From: Aliibacillus thermotolerans
Lineage (GTDB): Bacteria; Bacillota; Bacilli; Bacillales; Marinococcaceae
Assembly (NCBI RefSeq): GCF_027853235.1
Contig: NZ_WKJG01000108.1
Span: 1-64,000, forward strand
DNA length: 64,000 nt
Direction: 5' to 3'
Below are positions 33,443 to 41,957 of this stretch, one piece after another. The notes beneath the pieces are model-generated. The model was not told where the DNA came from and made no database searches. It was given only the letters and a program-made list of their open reading frames with translations. The first letter of the stretch is position 1, and the number at the start of each line of letters is the position of its first letter. A program made the position numbers and the translations under genes.

Positions 33443-33549
33443 CAAAAAAAGATTTCCTGGGGGAGGGAAATCTTTTAAAAAGGGGAGTAAATCATATTGA
33501 GAAAAGAACGATGAGGGGAGGGGACTCCCTAACCACTGTTCTTTCGTAC
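33443..33549 (-). ncRNA. Predicted C-rich trans-acting small RNA
   Basis: A minus-strand promoter (-35 33579-33584, -10 33556-33561) would start an RNA near 33549. The RNA, about 107 nt, has a 5' stem (GAAAGAAC with GTTCTTTTC), an unpaired region and a terminator hairpin (AAAAGATTTCC with GGAAATCTTTT) ending in T7 near 33443. Three C-rich stretches appear in exposed positions: CCCCTCCCC, ACTCCCC and CCCTCCCCC in the terminator loop. Such motifs pair with Shine-Dalgarno sequences in FsrA and RoxS/RsaE-type small RNAs. No open reading frame fits. The specific identity is not known to me. Confidence 0.65.
33447..33476. terminator. Bidirectional terminator between yqgX and the small RNA
   Basis: AAAAGATTTCC (33447-33457) pairs with GGAAATCTTTT (33466-33476). 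The minus strand has a T7 tail and the plus strand a T4 tail. A second, smaller hairpin, AACTCGGC with GCCGAGTT (33406-33426), lies just after yqgX. Confidence 0.8.
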
Positions 33550-33555
33550 ATTTTT

Positions 33556-33594
33556 AGTATATTATCCTTTTTACACTATGTCAATAGTGTAAAA
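33556..33594 (-). promoter_or_regulatory. Promoter and palindromic operator of the small RNA
   Basis: On the minus strand TTGACA (33579-33584) and TATACT (33556-33561) are 17 bp apart. TTTTACACTA (33569-33578) and TAGTGTAAAA (33585-33594) form a perfect 10-bp inverted repeat around the -35 hexamer, an arrangement expected for a repressor. The site does not match Fur, Rex, PerR or CcpA consensus as I know them. ACACTA/TAGTGT half sites resemble NrdR boxes but with a 6-nt rather than 4-nt gap. Confidence 0.7.
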
Positions 33595-33671
33595 TAGGAT
33601 TTTTGAATCAAATCATCCTCTTTTTCTTTTTAAAAAGATAGTTATTTTATCGTGATAGTAGGAGTGGTAAC

Positions 33672-34511
33672 ATGGATCAAGAGCAAACTTGGTATTTTAT
33701 CAATAGCGGCAATCAATCTCCTGCCTACAATATGGCAGCAGATGAGAAGTTATTAGAGTGGCACAGCGAAGGAATCATCCCTCCTGTTGTTCGTTTTTAC
33801 GGTTGGAATCCTCCTTCATTGTCCATTGGTTTTTTTCAAAAAGTAGAGAAAGAAATCAATATGGAAGCGGTGAAAAAGCATCAACTCGGATTCGTCCGGA
33901 GACCTACCGGAGGTCGCGCTGTCTTACATGACGAAGAATTAACGTATAGTGTGATTGTCACGGAGTCTTATCCATCGATGCCAAAATCGGTGACAGAAGC
34001 ATATCGTGTCATTTCAGAAGGGGTGTTGCAAGGGTTTCGATATTTAGGGTTAGACGCGTATTTTTCGGTGCCAAAGACAAAAGAAGAAGAAGAGCAGTTA
34101 AAAAATCCACGTTCGTCTGTTTGTTTTGATGCGCCGTCTTGGTACGAACTCGTGGTCGAAGGGAGAAAGATTGCAGGAAGTGCACAAACGAGACAAAAAG
34201 GCGTGATTTTGCAACATGGTTCGATCGTCATCGACATGAATGAAGATCAATTATTTGATTTATTTAAATATCCTTCCGAACGAGTGCGCGAGCGCATGCA
34301 ACGCGCGTTTAAAAACAAGGCGGTGTCCATTAACGATTTAACCGGTACGAAAGTGTCGATAGAAGAAGTGACGGAAGCATTTAAGAAAGGGTTTGAAAAG
34401 GGACTCGATATACATATGACCCCATACGCATTCAGTAAAGAACAAGAAGAAGAAATATTAGAGTTAGCAAAAAATAAATATGAAAGCGATGAGTGGAATT
34501 TCCGTAGATAA
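33672..34511 (+). CDS. lipM: Octanoyl-[acyl carrier protein]:GcvH octanoyltransferase LipM
   Basis: The 279-residue BPL/LplA/LipB-fold enzyme moves octanoate from ACP to the lipoyl domain of GcvH, the first step of Bacillus lipoate assembly. [18 protein letters not shown] (about 76-93, cited in part) and [20 protein letters not shown] (about 167-186) are the substrate-binding motifs. The catalytic Cys is in [13 protein letters not shown] (about 150), which distinguishes LipM from LplJ. The ATG follows AGGAGTGG. It is monocistronic, ending at a shared terminator. Confidence 0.92.
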   Translation: MDQEQTWYFINSGNQSPAYNMAADEKLLEWHSEGIIPPVVRFYGWNPPSLSIGFFQKVEKEINMEAVKKHQLGFVRRPTGGRAVLHDEELTYSVIVTESYPSMPKSVTEAYRVISEGVLQGFRYLGLDAYFSVPKTKEEEEQLKNPRSSVCFDAPSWYELVVEGRKIAGSAQTRQKGVILQHGSIVIDMNEDQLFDLFKYPSERVRERMQRAFKNKAVSINDLTGTKVSIEEVTEAFKKGFEKGLDIHMTPYAFSKEQEEEILELAKNKYESDEWNFRR

Positions 34512-34538
34512 AATGAATCAGGGGTCTGGGATGGACTA

Positions 34539-34578
34539 AAAACCCAAGCATGTGGAAGACTGAACATGCTTGGGTTTT
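34539..34578. terminator. Bidirectional terminator between lipM and dat
   Basis: A perfect 15-bp stem, AAAACCCAAGCATGT (34539-34553) with ACATGCTTGGGTTTT (34564-34578), serves the two convergent genes. Confidence 0.93.
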
Positions 34579-34598
34579 ACCGATTTTTCGGACAGGTT

Positions 34599-35441
34599 TT
34601 ATTTTTCTCGTGCTTGAAAGGCTGCTTGCAGTTTTCGGGTAACGATTCCAGGTTGTAATGTCACTTCGATGGAACCGCGGATACAGGTGACAGGAACGAT
34701 TTCCAACGTCGTGCTCGTAATAAACATTTCATCATTTTCAGAAATGTCTATGAGGGAGAAAGGTGTTTCTTTGAGCGGAAAGCGATTTTCTTTCGCAAGC
34801 TCAATCACCACTTGTCTTGTAATTCCATTTAATATATAGTTGTCTGCTGGGTGGGTATAAATAACACCGTTTTTTACTAGGAAGATATTGGTTGATGCAC
34901 CTTCTGTCACCGTATTTCCTCGGTGTAAAAGTGCTTCCTCCGCTCCGTGGGTAAAAGCGGTGTTTTTTGCCATGACATTTGCGAGCAAATGAATGGTTTT
35001 AATATCACAACGGAGCCAACGGATATCTTCCATTGCCCAAAGAGAGACACCATGTTTTTGTTTATCAAGAGGAATGTCGCTTTCTTTAGCAAACGCCGTA
35101 ATAACTGGAGATAAATCGTTGCTGTATAGATGTTGTCTTTCTTCTATTCCTCTCGTCATTTGAAAATATACATACCCATTATGTATCTCATTTTTTTCTT
35201 TCAGTTGAAAGATGATATCAGAAAACGCTTGCTTTGTCACAGTCATTTCTATATTGATTTCCGATGCACTTCGTTCCAAGCGTTTCCAATGAGCGGTTAA
35301 CATAAACGGTTTACCGGAATATATTCGAATCACTTCATAAACCCCATCCCCGAAATAATATCCGCGATCAAAAAAAGGAAGATGAGCGTCTTCTTCTTTT
35401 ATCATTTTGTCATGTAGCCAGACATAACGACTCACTTTCAT
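34599..35441 (-). CDS. dat: D-amino-acid (D-alanine) aminotransferase
   Basis: The 280-residue PLP fold-type IV enzyme exchanges amino groups between D-alanine, D-glutamate and their keto acids, supplying D-Glu for the cell wall. FFDRGYYFGDGVYEVIR (about 23-39), the PLP lysine in CDIKTIHLLANV (about 146), and GNTVTEGASTNIFLV (about 174-188) are all diagnostic. The start ATG has AAGGAGGAAT upstream on the minus strand. It is single, converging with lipM. Confidence 0.94.
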   Translation of the reverse strand: MKVSRYVWLHDKMIKEEDAHLPFFDRGYYFGDGVYEVIRIYSGKPFMLTAHWKRLERSASEINIEMTVTKQAFSDIIFQLKEKNEIHNGYVYFQMTRGIEERQHLYSNDLSPVITAFAKESDIPLDKQKHGVSLWAMEDIRWLRCDIKTIHLLANVMAKNTAFTHGAEEALLHRGNTVTEGASTNIFLVKNGVIYTHPADNYILNGITRQVVIELAKENRFPLKETPFSLIDISENDEMFITSTTLEIVPVTCIRGSIEVTLQPGIVTRKLQAAFQAREK

Positions 35442-35604
35442 TCCTCCTTATTCCTAGCGTCATATCCACTGTATCATATATTGGAATAAGTGGAGACTAC
35501 AAATAGGAAAATCATACAAGAAACAAATTTGTCGAAAATAGCGAAGAATATTCCAATATGCGCTCCATGCTTTCTTTTTCTCTTTCTACCTCCAAAAACA
35601 ATAG

Positions 35605-35670
35605 TTGACAAAATGAATATTACACAATATATAGTATGAGTAACTTTAAAATAAATACTATATATTGATT
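35605..35670 (+). promoter_or_regulatory. nrdJ promoter with paired NrdR boxes
   Basis: TTGACA (35605-35610), a 17-bp spacer and TATATA (35628-35633) form the promoter. Two NrdR-box-like 16-mers, ACACAATATATAGTAT (35622-35637) and ATACTATATATTGATT (35655-35670), lie 33 nt apart, the first covering the -10. This is the classical layout for repression of ribonucleotide reductase genes by NrdR. Confidence 0.82.
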
Positions 35671-35729
35671 TTCTTTACGGAAGTATGATATGGTTACCAT
35701 ACGATTAGAAATGAATGGAGGACGAGTAC

Positions 35730-38294
35730 ATGGGTGTGACAGTAGAAGAGATGAAAATTAATGTAGCACGTTTAAATGAGGATATTCGCCTTTTTCCGCA
35801 AGTGCATCCCATTACAGAAGACATGCATATTACGAGAAAAGGTGTCTCTCGTCTTGTGATGCTCGATCGGTATACGTTTAAGGATACGGAAAAAAAGACA
35901 CTAAAAACAGGTGATTTTGTCGTATTAACAGTAAAAGAAGATCCGAAATTTCCCGCACGGGGGTACGGATTTGTTATAGAACTAAACTGGAAAGAGAACA
36001 AAGCAAAAGTAAAAGTAGATCCTGATTTTCACCATGTATTGGAAGGGGAAGAAGGAGAAACAGGCATTGTCGAGCGACCAATTGATGTGATCGAAAAACC
36101 GCTGGAAATTTATTACGAACAAATTGCAAAACGAAACGCCACTGGTCTTTCAGCAGTAGAACCAACAAAAGAAAAACGAGAAGAATCGTTTTGCAAATTT
36201 TATAAAGAATTAAGAGCGATGAACTTTGTTCCTGCAGGTCGGGTGCTATACGGTGCCGGAGCAGAAACGGATGTCACTTATTTTAATTGCTACGTCATGC
36301 CCTATGTAGAAGACTCACGGGAAGGGATTTCTGAACACCGGAAACAAGTCATGGAAATTATGAGTCGCGGCGGAGGAGTAGGAACAAATGGCTCTACCTT
36401 GCGTCCCCGTAATACATTGGCTCGTGGTGTTAACGGGAAGTCGTCTGGTTCCGTGTCTTGGTTAGACGATATTGCTAAGCTCACTCATCTTGTCGAGCAA
36501 GGTGGTTCGCGACGTGGTGCGCAAATGATCATGCTGGCAGATTGGCATCCAGACATTTTTGAATTTATTATTTCCAAAATGCAAAACCCGCGTATTTTAA
36601 GATATTTGTTAGAAAATACCGAGGATGAACAAATTCAACGACTCATCCAAGAAAAGCTAAAATTTGTGCCGCTGTCTGAAACCGAAGAAGCGATGTATCA
36701 AGGAATATTAAATTATAAAAACATTCCAGGACACGGGGGTTTCCCGAAAAAAGTGATTCGGGAAGCGGAAGAAAAGCTACGATTAGGTGGAAGGTATGAA
36801 GTAAATAACCCGGACTTTTTAACGGGAGCCAATATCTCCGTCTGTCTGACGAAAGAATTTATGGAAGCAGTCGAAAATGACGATACGTACGATTTGCGCT
36901 TTCCGGATGTAGAGAACTACGATGAAGACGAAATGAGAATATACAACGAAGAGTGGCAACAATGTGGAGACGTTCGTGAATGGGAAAAACGAGGCCACGC
37001 CATTCGGGTGTATCGTACGATTCGAGCAAGGGAATTATGGAAATTAATTAATATATGTGCAACGTATTCGGCAGAACCTGGTATTTTCTTTATTGATAAC
37101 GCAAATGATGAAACAAATGCGCAAGCGTATGGTCAAAAAGTGGTCGCAACCAATCCTTGTGGAGAGCAACCATTGGCTCCGTATTCCGTTTGTAACTTAG
37201 CAGCGATTAATCTGGCACAAATGGCAAATAAAGAAGAGAAAACCGTCGATTTCGAAAAATTAAAAGAAACCGTCGCGGTTGGAGTTCGGATGCAAGATAA
37301 TGTGATAGATGCTACTCCATACTTTTTGGAAGAAAATACGCGGCAAGCAAAAGGAGAAAGACGAATCGGTCTCGGTGTGATGGGGCTTCATGATTTGCTT
37401 ATTTATACGGAAACAAGATACGGATCGAAAGACGGAAATGAACTGATTGATAAAATTTTTGAAACAATTGCTACGACGGCATATCGGACGAGTATTGAAC
37501 TTGCTAAGGAAAAAGGGAGCTTTCCATTTTTAGTAGGAGAGACGGAAGAAGAAACGAAAAAATTACGAGAGCGGTTTATTCAATCTGGTTACATGAAAAG
37601 AATGCCGGAAGATATCCGTCAAGGAATTTTAAAGTATGGCATTCGCAATTCTCATTTATTAACCGTTGCGCCAACGGGTAGCACAGGAACGATGGTCGGA
37701 GTAAGCACAGGATTAGAACCTTATTTTTCCTTTAAATATTATCGAAGTGGTCGCCTTGGCAAGTTTATTGAAGTGAACGCAGAAATTGTCGAGGAATATT
37801 TGGAACGCAATCCAGACAAAACGAGTGATAATTTACCGTCGTTCTTCGTTTCTTCCATGGATCTTACGCCAGAAGAGCATGCAGATGTACAATGCATTAT
37901 TCAAAAATGGGTCGATAGTTCCCTCTCTAAAACGGTAAATGCTCCCCGTGGTTATACGGTGGAACAAGTACAAAAAGTATATGAACGTTTATACAAAGGG
38001 GGAGCGAAAGGCGGTACCGTGTACGTTGACGGTAGTCGGGATGCCCAAGTATTAAGTTTAAAAGCGGAAGAAAATATGATGGAAGAAGATTCCTATGACA
38101 CGGAAGTAGAAGAAGAAAGTGAAGACAAAAAAGTAGTCCTTGTAAATACAATTAAAGATTTACGAGCAACGACAGTCAATTTTGGAAATGAAATTGGTGA
38201 TACGTGTCCTGTCTGTCGAGAAGGAACGGTAGAAGAAGTTGGCGGCTGTAACACTTGCACGAACTGTGGTGCTCAATTAAAATGTGGATTATAA
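35730..38294 (+). CDS. nrdJ: Adenosylcobalamin-dependent (class II) ribonucleotide reductase
   Basis: The 854-residue enzyme reduces ribonucleotides to deoxyribonucleotides with coenzyme B12 as radical source and works with or without oxygen. The catalytic region includes FVPAGRVLYGAGAE (about 165), NPCGEQPLAPYSVCNLAAINL (about 473-493, active-site residues) and TVAPTGSTGTMVGVSTGLEP (about 644-663), each cited in part. A C-terminal zinc-finger-like tail has CPVC, CNTC, NCG and a final CGL, presumably for re-reduction by thioredoxin. The ATG at 35730 is 8 nt after GGAGG. It is monocistronic, controlled by NrdR boxes. Confidence 0.95.
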   Translation: MGVTVEEMKINVARLNEDIRLFPQVHPITEDMHITRKGVSRLVMLDRYTFKDTEKKTLKTGDFVVLTVKEDPKFPARGYGFVIELNWKENKAKVKVDPDFHHVLEGEEGETGIVERPIDVIEKPLEIYYEQIAKRNATGLSAVEPTKEKREESFCKFYKELRAMNFVPAGRVLYGAGAETDVTYFNCYVMPYVEDSREGISEHRKQVMEIMSRGGGVGTNGSTLRPRNTLARGVNGKSSGSVSWLDDIAKLTHLVEQGGSRRGAQMIMLADWHPDIFEFIISKMQNPRILRYLLENTEDEQIQRLIQEKLKFVPLSETEEAMYQGILNYKNIPGHGGFPKKVIREAEEKLRLGGRYEVNNPDFLTGANISVCLTKEFMEAVENDDTYDLRFPDVENYDEDEMRIYNEEWQQCGDVREWEKRGHAIRVYRTIRARELWKLINICATYSAEPGIFFIDNANDETNAQAYGQKVVATNPCGEQPLAPYSVCNLAAINLAQMANKEEKTVDFEKLKETVAVGVRMQDNVIDATPYFLEENTRQAKGERRIGLGVMGLHDLLIYTETRYGSKDGNELIDKIFETIATTAYRTSIELAKEKGSFPFLVGETEEETKKLRERFIQSGYMKRMPEDIRQGILKYGIRNSHLLTVAPTGSTGTMVGVSTGLEPYFSFKYYRSGRLGKFIEVNAEIVEEYLERNPDKTSDNLPSFFVSSMDLTPEEHADVQCIIQKWVDSSLSKTVNAPRGYTVEQVQKVYERLYKGGAKGGTVYVDGSRDAQVLSLKAEENMMEEDSYDTEVEEESEDKKVVLVNTIKDLRATTVNFGNEIGDTCPVCREGTVEEVGGCNTCTNCGAQLKCGL

Positions 38295-38317
38295 GTGAAA
38301 TCTTGATGATGAAACAA

Positions 38318-38357
38318 GATCGCAAATCTCCTATCATGGTATTTGCGATCTTTTTAT
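38318..38357 (+). terminator. nrdJ terminator
   Basis: GATCGCAAAT (38318-38327) pairs with ATTTGCGATC (38341-38350), followed by TTTTTATT. Confidence 0.93.
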
Positions 38358-38477
38358 TCCTTGTCTATTAAATGGGGATGATTTATTCGTGTATTACAAA
38401 GATTGTTATTTTTTCGACACAATACTAAATTGATGGAGATGGGGTGAGATTTTCTCTTTTTAAGAGTATTGGCAAAT

Positions 38478-38538
38478 TTGTTGATAAACATAAAATAGTG
38501 TAAACTAAAGAGAATGCAACATTTTTTACATATGTAAA
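38478..38538 (+). promoter_or_regulatory. mntR promoter and downstream palindrome
   Basis: TTGTTG (38478-38483), 17 bp, TAAACT (38501-38506) form a SigA-like promoter. A perfect 14-bp palindrome, TTTACATATGTAAA (38525-38538), lies just after the expected start point and could be an operator. It is not the MntR consensus I know. Confidence 0.5.
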
Positions 38539-38578
38539 TATCAAATCAGATAGACACAGATATGGGAGGAACAAAAAC

Positions 38579-39019
38579 ATGCCAACTCCTAGTATGGAAG
38601 ACTATTTAGAACGAATTTATATGCTAATCGAAGAAAAAGGGTATGCACGCGGGTCAGACATTGCAGAGGCGCTAGAAGTGCACCCGTCTTCTGTGACAAA
38701 AATGGTACAAAAACTCGATAAATTAGATTATTTAGTGTATGAAAAATACCGTGGGCTCATATTGACACCAAAGGGAAAAAAGATCGGAAAGCGTCTTGTG
38801 TATCGCCATGAGCTGTTGGAAGACTTTTTAAATATCATCGGTGTCGATGAGCAGTATATATACGAAGATGTGGAAGGCATCGAACATCATTTAAGTTGGG
38901 ATGCGATCGACCGGATTGGAGATGTTGTGCAATATTTTCAAGAAGATGAAGAAAGAATTAAGCATTTACGTGAGATTCATCGGAAAAATGAAGAAGAGGA
39001 AAAATCATCGTCTAAGTGA
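38579..39019 (+). CDS. mntR: Manganese-dependent transcriptional regulator MntR
   Basis: The 146-residue DtxR/MntR-family repressor has an N-terminal winged helix (about 20-65, [19 protein letters not shown], cited in part) and a dimerisation/metal domain. Manganese ligands of B. subtilis MntR are conserved in position: Asp8 and Glu11 in [10 protein letters not shown], His77 in YRHELLED, and Glu99, Glu102 and His103 in [10 protein letters not shown]. It controls manganese uptake and efflux genes, none of which is in the window. Ribosome site GGGAGGAAC precedes the ATG. Synteny with yqhO agrees. Confidence 0.95.
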   Translation: MPTPSMEDYLERIYMLIEEKGYARGSDIAEALEVHPSSVTKMVQKLDKLDYLVYEKYRGLILTPKGKKIGKRLVYRHELLEDFLNIIGVDEQYIYEDVEGIEHHLSWDAIDRIGDVVQYFQEDEERIKHLREIHRKNEEEEKSSSK

Positions 39020-39084
39020 CTCATATCCGCTCGGCTGTTCTCATACGTTGCAACATATCAACTGATGAATGGGGCGGAGAGCGG

Positions 39085-39981
39085 ATGAAAATTGATGGTG
39101 TGTTTGCAGGGGGCGGTGTCAAAGCGTTATCGTTTGTTGGTGCGTTAGAAGTGTTAGAGCGTCACGGTTTTCGTTTTGAAAGAACAGCTGGAACGAGCGC
39201 AGGCGCAGTGGTTGCCACATTGATTCAAGCGAACTATACGTCTCGGGAATTAAAAGAAATAGGCATGTCTCTTGAATCTTCAGATATCATGAACGAAACG
39301 TGGCTGAATACGTATTTGCCGTGGGTCGCTTGGTTCTCTGTCTATTGGAGGTTAGGTCTTTATAAAGGGGATGTATTTGAACGTTGGATCAAAGGCTTGT
39401 TGCAAAGAAAAAACATCTATAGTTTTGCAGATATAAAAAAAGGATCGTTAAAAATTGTTGCTTCTGATATTACCGAGGGGAGTATCATCGTTTTTCCCGA
39501 CGACCTTCCAAAATACGGATACACCGAAGAAACTTTTCCAATTGCTAAAGCAGTGACGATGAGTTGCATGATTCCATATTTTTTCCAACCGGTGAAATTT
39601 TGTCATTTTCAAAAGAAAAAAGAACCACATCTCGTCGTAGATGGTGGTTTATTAAGTAATTTTCCGATGTGGCTCTTTAAAGGGCATCAAAAGAAAAAAG
39701 AAAAGCGTCCTATTCTCGGATTTCAATTGACCCCTTCTATATTTGAACAAGAAAAAAAGAAAATTAAAAATGCGCTTGATTTATATCAGTCGCTGTTTCA
39801 TACGATGAGAAATGCCTATGATTTACGATATATTTCGAAGTATCATGCCAAAGATATTGTGTTTTTACCGGTAGATCAAGTAAAAACAACATCATTTGAT
39901 TTGTCGCAAAAAGATCGGGAATTATTAATTCAAATTGGGAAAACGTATACGGAAGATTTTTTAAAAAAATGGACTTATTAA
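39085..39981 (+). CDS. yqhO: Patatin-like phospholipase YqhO
   Basis: The 298-residue patatin-family protein has an oxyanion motif GGGVKAL (about 10-16), nucleophile motif GTSAG (about 39-43) and catalytic Asp in DGG (about 194-196), so a serine-aspartate lipid hydrolase is expected. The ATG at 39085 follows GGCGGAGAGCGG; the longer frame from 39016 overlaps the mntR end and lacks support. Substrate unknown. It follows mntR as in B. subtilis. Confidence 0.9.
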   Translation: MKIDGVFAGGGVKALSFVGALEVLERHGFRFERTAGTSAGAVVATLIQANYTSRELKEIGMSLESSDIMNETWLNTYLPWVAWFSVYWRLGLYKGDVFERWIKGLLQRKNIYSFADIKKGSLKIVASDITEGSIIVFPDDLPKYGYTEETFPIAKAVTMSCMIPYFFQPVKFCHFQKKKEPHLVVDGGLLSNFPMWLFKGHQKKKEKRPILGFQLTPSIFEQEKKKIKNALDLYQSLFHTMRNAYDLRYISKYHAKDIVFLPVDQVKTTSFDLSQKDRELLIQIGKTYTEDFLKKWTY

Positions 39982-39988
39982 ATAAATA

Positions 39989-40759
39989 TTATGATGATTT
40001 ACTAATCAATCCTCCGTCTTGTTTATACCAGCCAAAGTAAATCATCAGTAGTGGATAGATGAGCGTAATCCACAATCCTACGAGCGCACTGTGTAAAAAG
40101 GTCGTTAAAACGGAATGAAACAACCATGTGTGTAAATAAATGAGAAGGAATAATCCGATGAAACCAATGACGCCAGCAATGACTCTTTTCATTAGTTGGT
40201 GCGGATAAACCATGCGATTTTTGATCGTTTCCACACTATAGCCGACCCCTCCACCGAGAAGAAGACCACAGGCGACAGCTCCTTCAGGAAAAAGAAGTAA
40301 AAGCGCTGATGGTAATACGAGTGAACAAGAAAAAACGAGTGATTCAGGTGCACTGTTCATCCAATCGCGGGTGCGATACACCGCATAAATAATAAAAACC
40401 CCTAATAACATTGCGATGATCACATGTTGAAGTGTATAAAAACCATGGAGAAGTGTAACCAGCGAGACGAGAAAAATCACCACACAAGCAAATAGTGTGA
40501 ATTTTCGGTTACTCACTTCCGCGATAAAGTACCCCCAAAACGCTGTTGCCAATTGCACAGGTTCTGCGGGAAGAAAAGGAAAAGAATGCTCAGCAATTAA
40601 GTGATAAATAAAAGCGTGAATATAAAGCGTTAAGGTGAGAACGATAAATAATTTAAAACTAATATGTTTATCAACCGTCCAATAAAGAAGCGCGATGGTG
40701 GTTAAGTAGAACCATTCATTGGTGAATACCGATATTATTTCTTGAATAGCAGGCCACAT
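39989..40759 (-). CDS. PAP2-like polytopic membrane protein, catalytic motifs lost
   Basis: The 256-residue protein has about eight hydrophobic helices and resembles the phosphatidic-acid phosphatase type 2 superfamily in layout, ending with the loop LLLGGGVGYSVETIKNRMV. The usual KxxxxxxRP, PSGH and SRxxxxxHxxxD motifs are not intact: only a histidine in GFYTLQHVI remains. It is therefore probably not an active phosphatase. The ATG at 40759 follows AGAAGGAGGGGG. It lies between yqhO and yqhP, a slot that has no such gene in B. subtilis as I recall. Confidence in the superfamily is moderate. Confidence 0.6.
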   Translation of the reverse strand: MWPAIQEIISVFTNEWFYLTTIALLYWTVDKHISFKLFIVLTLTLYIHAFIYHLIAEHSFPFLPAEPVQLATAFWGYFIAEVSNRKFTLFACVVIFLVSLVTLLHGFYTLQHVIIAMLLGVFIIYAVYRTRDWMNSAPESLVFSCSLVLPSALLLLFPEGAVACGLLLGGGVGYSVETIKNRMVYPHQLMKRVIAGVIGFIGLFLLIYLHTWLFHSVLTTFLHSALVGLWITLIYPLLMIYFGWYKQDGGLISKSS

Positions 40760-40791
40760 TTCCTTTATCCCCCTCCTTCTCTCCAAAGAAA

Positions 40792-40832
40792 AAAGAACAG
40801 GGCTCAGGTTAAAAAAGAGCCCGGTTCTTTTT
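40792..40832 (-). terminator. yqhP terminator
   Basis: AAAGAACAGGGCTC (40792-40805) pairs with GAGCCCGGTTCTTT (40817-40830) with one mismatch. The minus strand continues with T residues. The stem includes the yqhP stop codon. Confidence 0.8.
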
Positions 40833-41177
40833 CCGGTTCTTTTTCCCCTCTATTACCGTTAAATTATGCTCTTTCCGACGTCTATGGATTGACTTGGAGG
40901 GGCGTTTTTTTATTGGTTTCTTATTTATACCTGACTTCACAACTTTCATCTGTTTCGCATTTGGATTCGAACGAGGGACAGAGGCGCGATATTGGTTCAT
41001 TGTGATTTTCTTCATAATGACACGTGTGAAGAGAAAGTACATTCCGACAGCAACGGCCGCGCCAATAAGCAAATACATTAGTAGCGCGAATGGGTTATGA
41101 ACAAGTTGATAGCCAATACCAATCATCGCCAGACCCAACACAATGGTAAGTAGTGGATGACGTAACAAACGGGACAA
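40809..41177 (-). CDS. yqhP: YqhP (SA1362-like) membrane protein
   Basis: The 122-residue protein has two membrane helices (about 9-27 and 34-55) and a long, very basic C-terminal tail rich in Lys and Arg. This matches the SA1362/YqhP family found between mntR-yqhO and yqhQ-yqhR in Bacillales. The TTG at 41177 is preceded on its strand by GGAGGTGAT, an almost complete anti-SD complement. Function unknown. yqhQ, its usual neighbour, is not present. Confidence 0.78.
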   Translation of the reverse strand: MSRLLRHPLLTIVLGLAMIGIGYQLVHNPFALLMYLLIGAAVAVGMYFLFTRVIMKKITMNQYRASVPRSNPNAKQMKVVKSGINKKPIKKRPSKSIHRRRKEHNLTVIEGKKNRKKNRALF

Positions 41178-41432
41178 AAAATCACCTCCGAAAAACGCTA
41201 GCAATTGTTGAACGCGCAGCTTGGAAAGAAGGTTCTAGCAATCCGCTCATTGTTGAATCGGTCATGTGAAAAAAGTTTCTTTAACTTATATTGTACATGA
41301 AATCGAGCGATTACTCTATACTTATCATTACTCATTCCCTTATTTTCAAAAATTTATGCTTCCTACTTCATAATTTCTCCTTCTTTGAGAAAAACTAAAG
41401 AAGGAGACAATTCGATTGAGGGGGAATGGAGT

Positions 41433-41882
41433 ATGTGGAGCTATCATCAACGTGTCGCTTCGATTGGTTTTTTTGGTGGGTTCATTTGGAGTATGGTTGG
41501 ATATGCCCTTTTTTATTTAAATTTTACATCGGTCGGTCCTGCTTTGGCGCTTGATCCATGGGCCCTCCCGGATTGGAAAAAAACGTATATTGGACATCTT
41601 GTCGGCATCATATTTTTGTCCATTCTTTCCATTGGAGTTGCATTTTTATATCGTTATACTTTACAAAAACTATCATCCATTTGGCCGGGAGTGATATTTG
41701 GTGTCGTTTTATGGGGGATTGTTTTTTATTTCTTTCATCCCATTTTCCCGTCATTAAAACCGGTAACTGAATTGGATGCCGATACGATCATTACTACTTT
41801 ATCTTTATATATCCTCTATGGTGTGTTTATCGGATACTCGATTTCTTTTGAGTATGAAGAAATGGAACGCTCCCAATCATAG
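41433..41882 (+). CDS. yqhR: YqhR membrane protein (reported SpoVAF partner)
   Basis: The 149-residue protein has four membrane helices. WALPDWKKTYIGHLVGI and WPGVIFGVVLWGIVFYF match the YqhR family, and it sits directly before aroQ as in B. subtilis. As I recall, YqhR was renamed FigP after being found to act with SpoVAF in a spore inner-membrane ion channel; a SpoVAF-like gene is at 17085 in this window. The ATG at 41433 is preceded by GAGGGGG. Expression in the forespore would be expected, but I could not define a SigG promoter. Confidence 0.82.
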   Translation: MWSYHQRVASIGFFGGFIWSMVGYALFYLNFTSVGPALALDPWALPDWKKTYIGHLVGIIFLSILSIGVAFLYRYTLQKLSSIWPGVIFGVVLWGIVFYFFHPIFPSLKPVTELDADTIITTLSLYILYGVFIGYSISFEYEEMERSQS

Positions 41883-41957
41883 CTAGTGCGTTTTTCCTTG
41901 TTGTGGTAAAATACAACGGAAGAGGGGATTGTCTTTGGAGAGGGAGTGGAAGAAGAG

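Noticed and set aside
33571-33600. Fur or Rex operator upstream of lipM
   Set aside because: The palindrome halves (TTTTACACTA) do not fit either consensus, and the promoter it frames points leftward to the small RNA, not to lipM.
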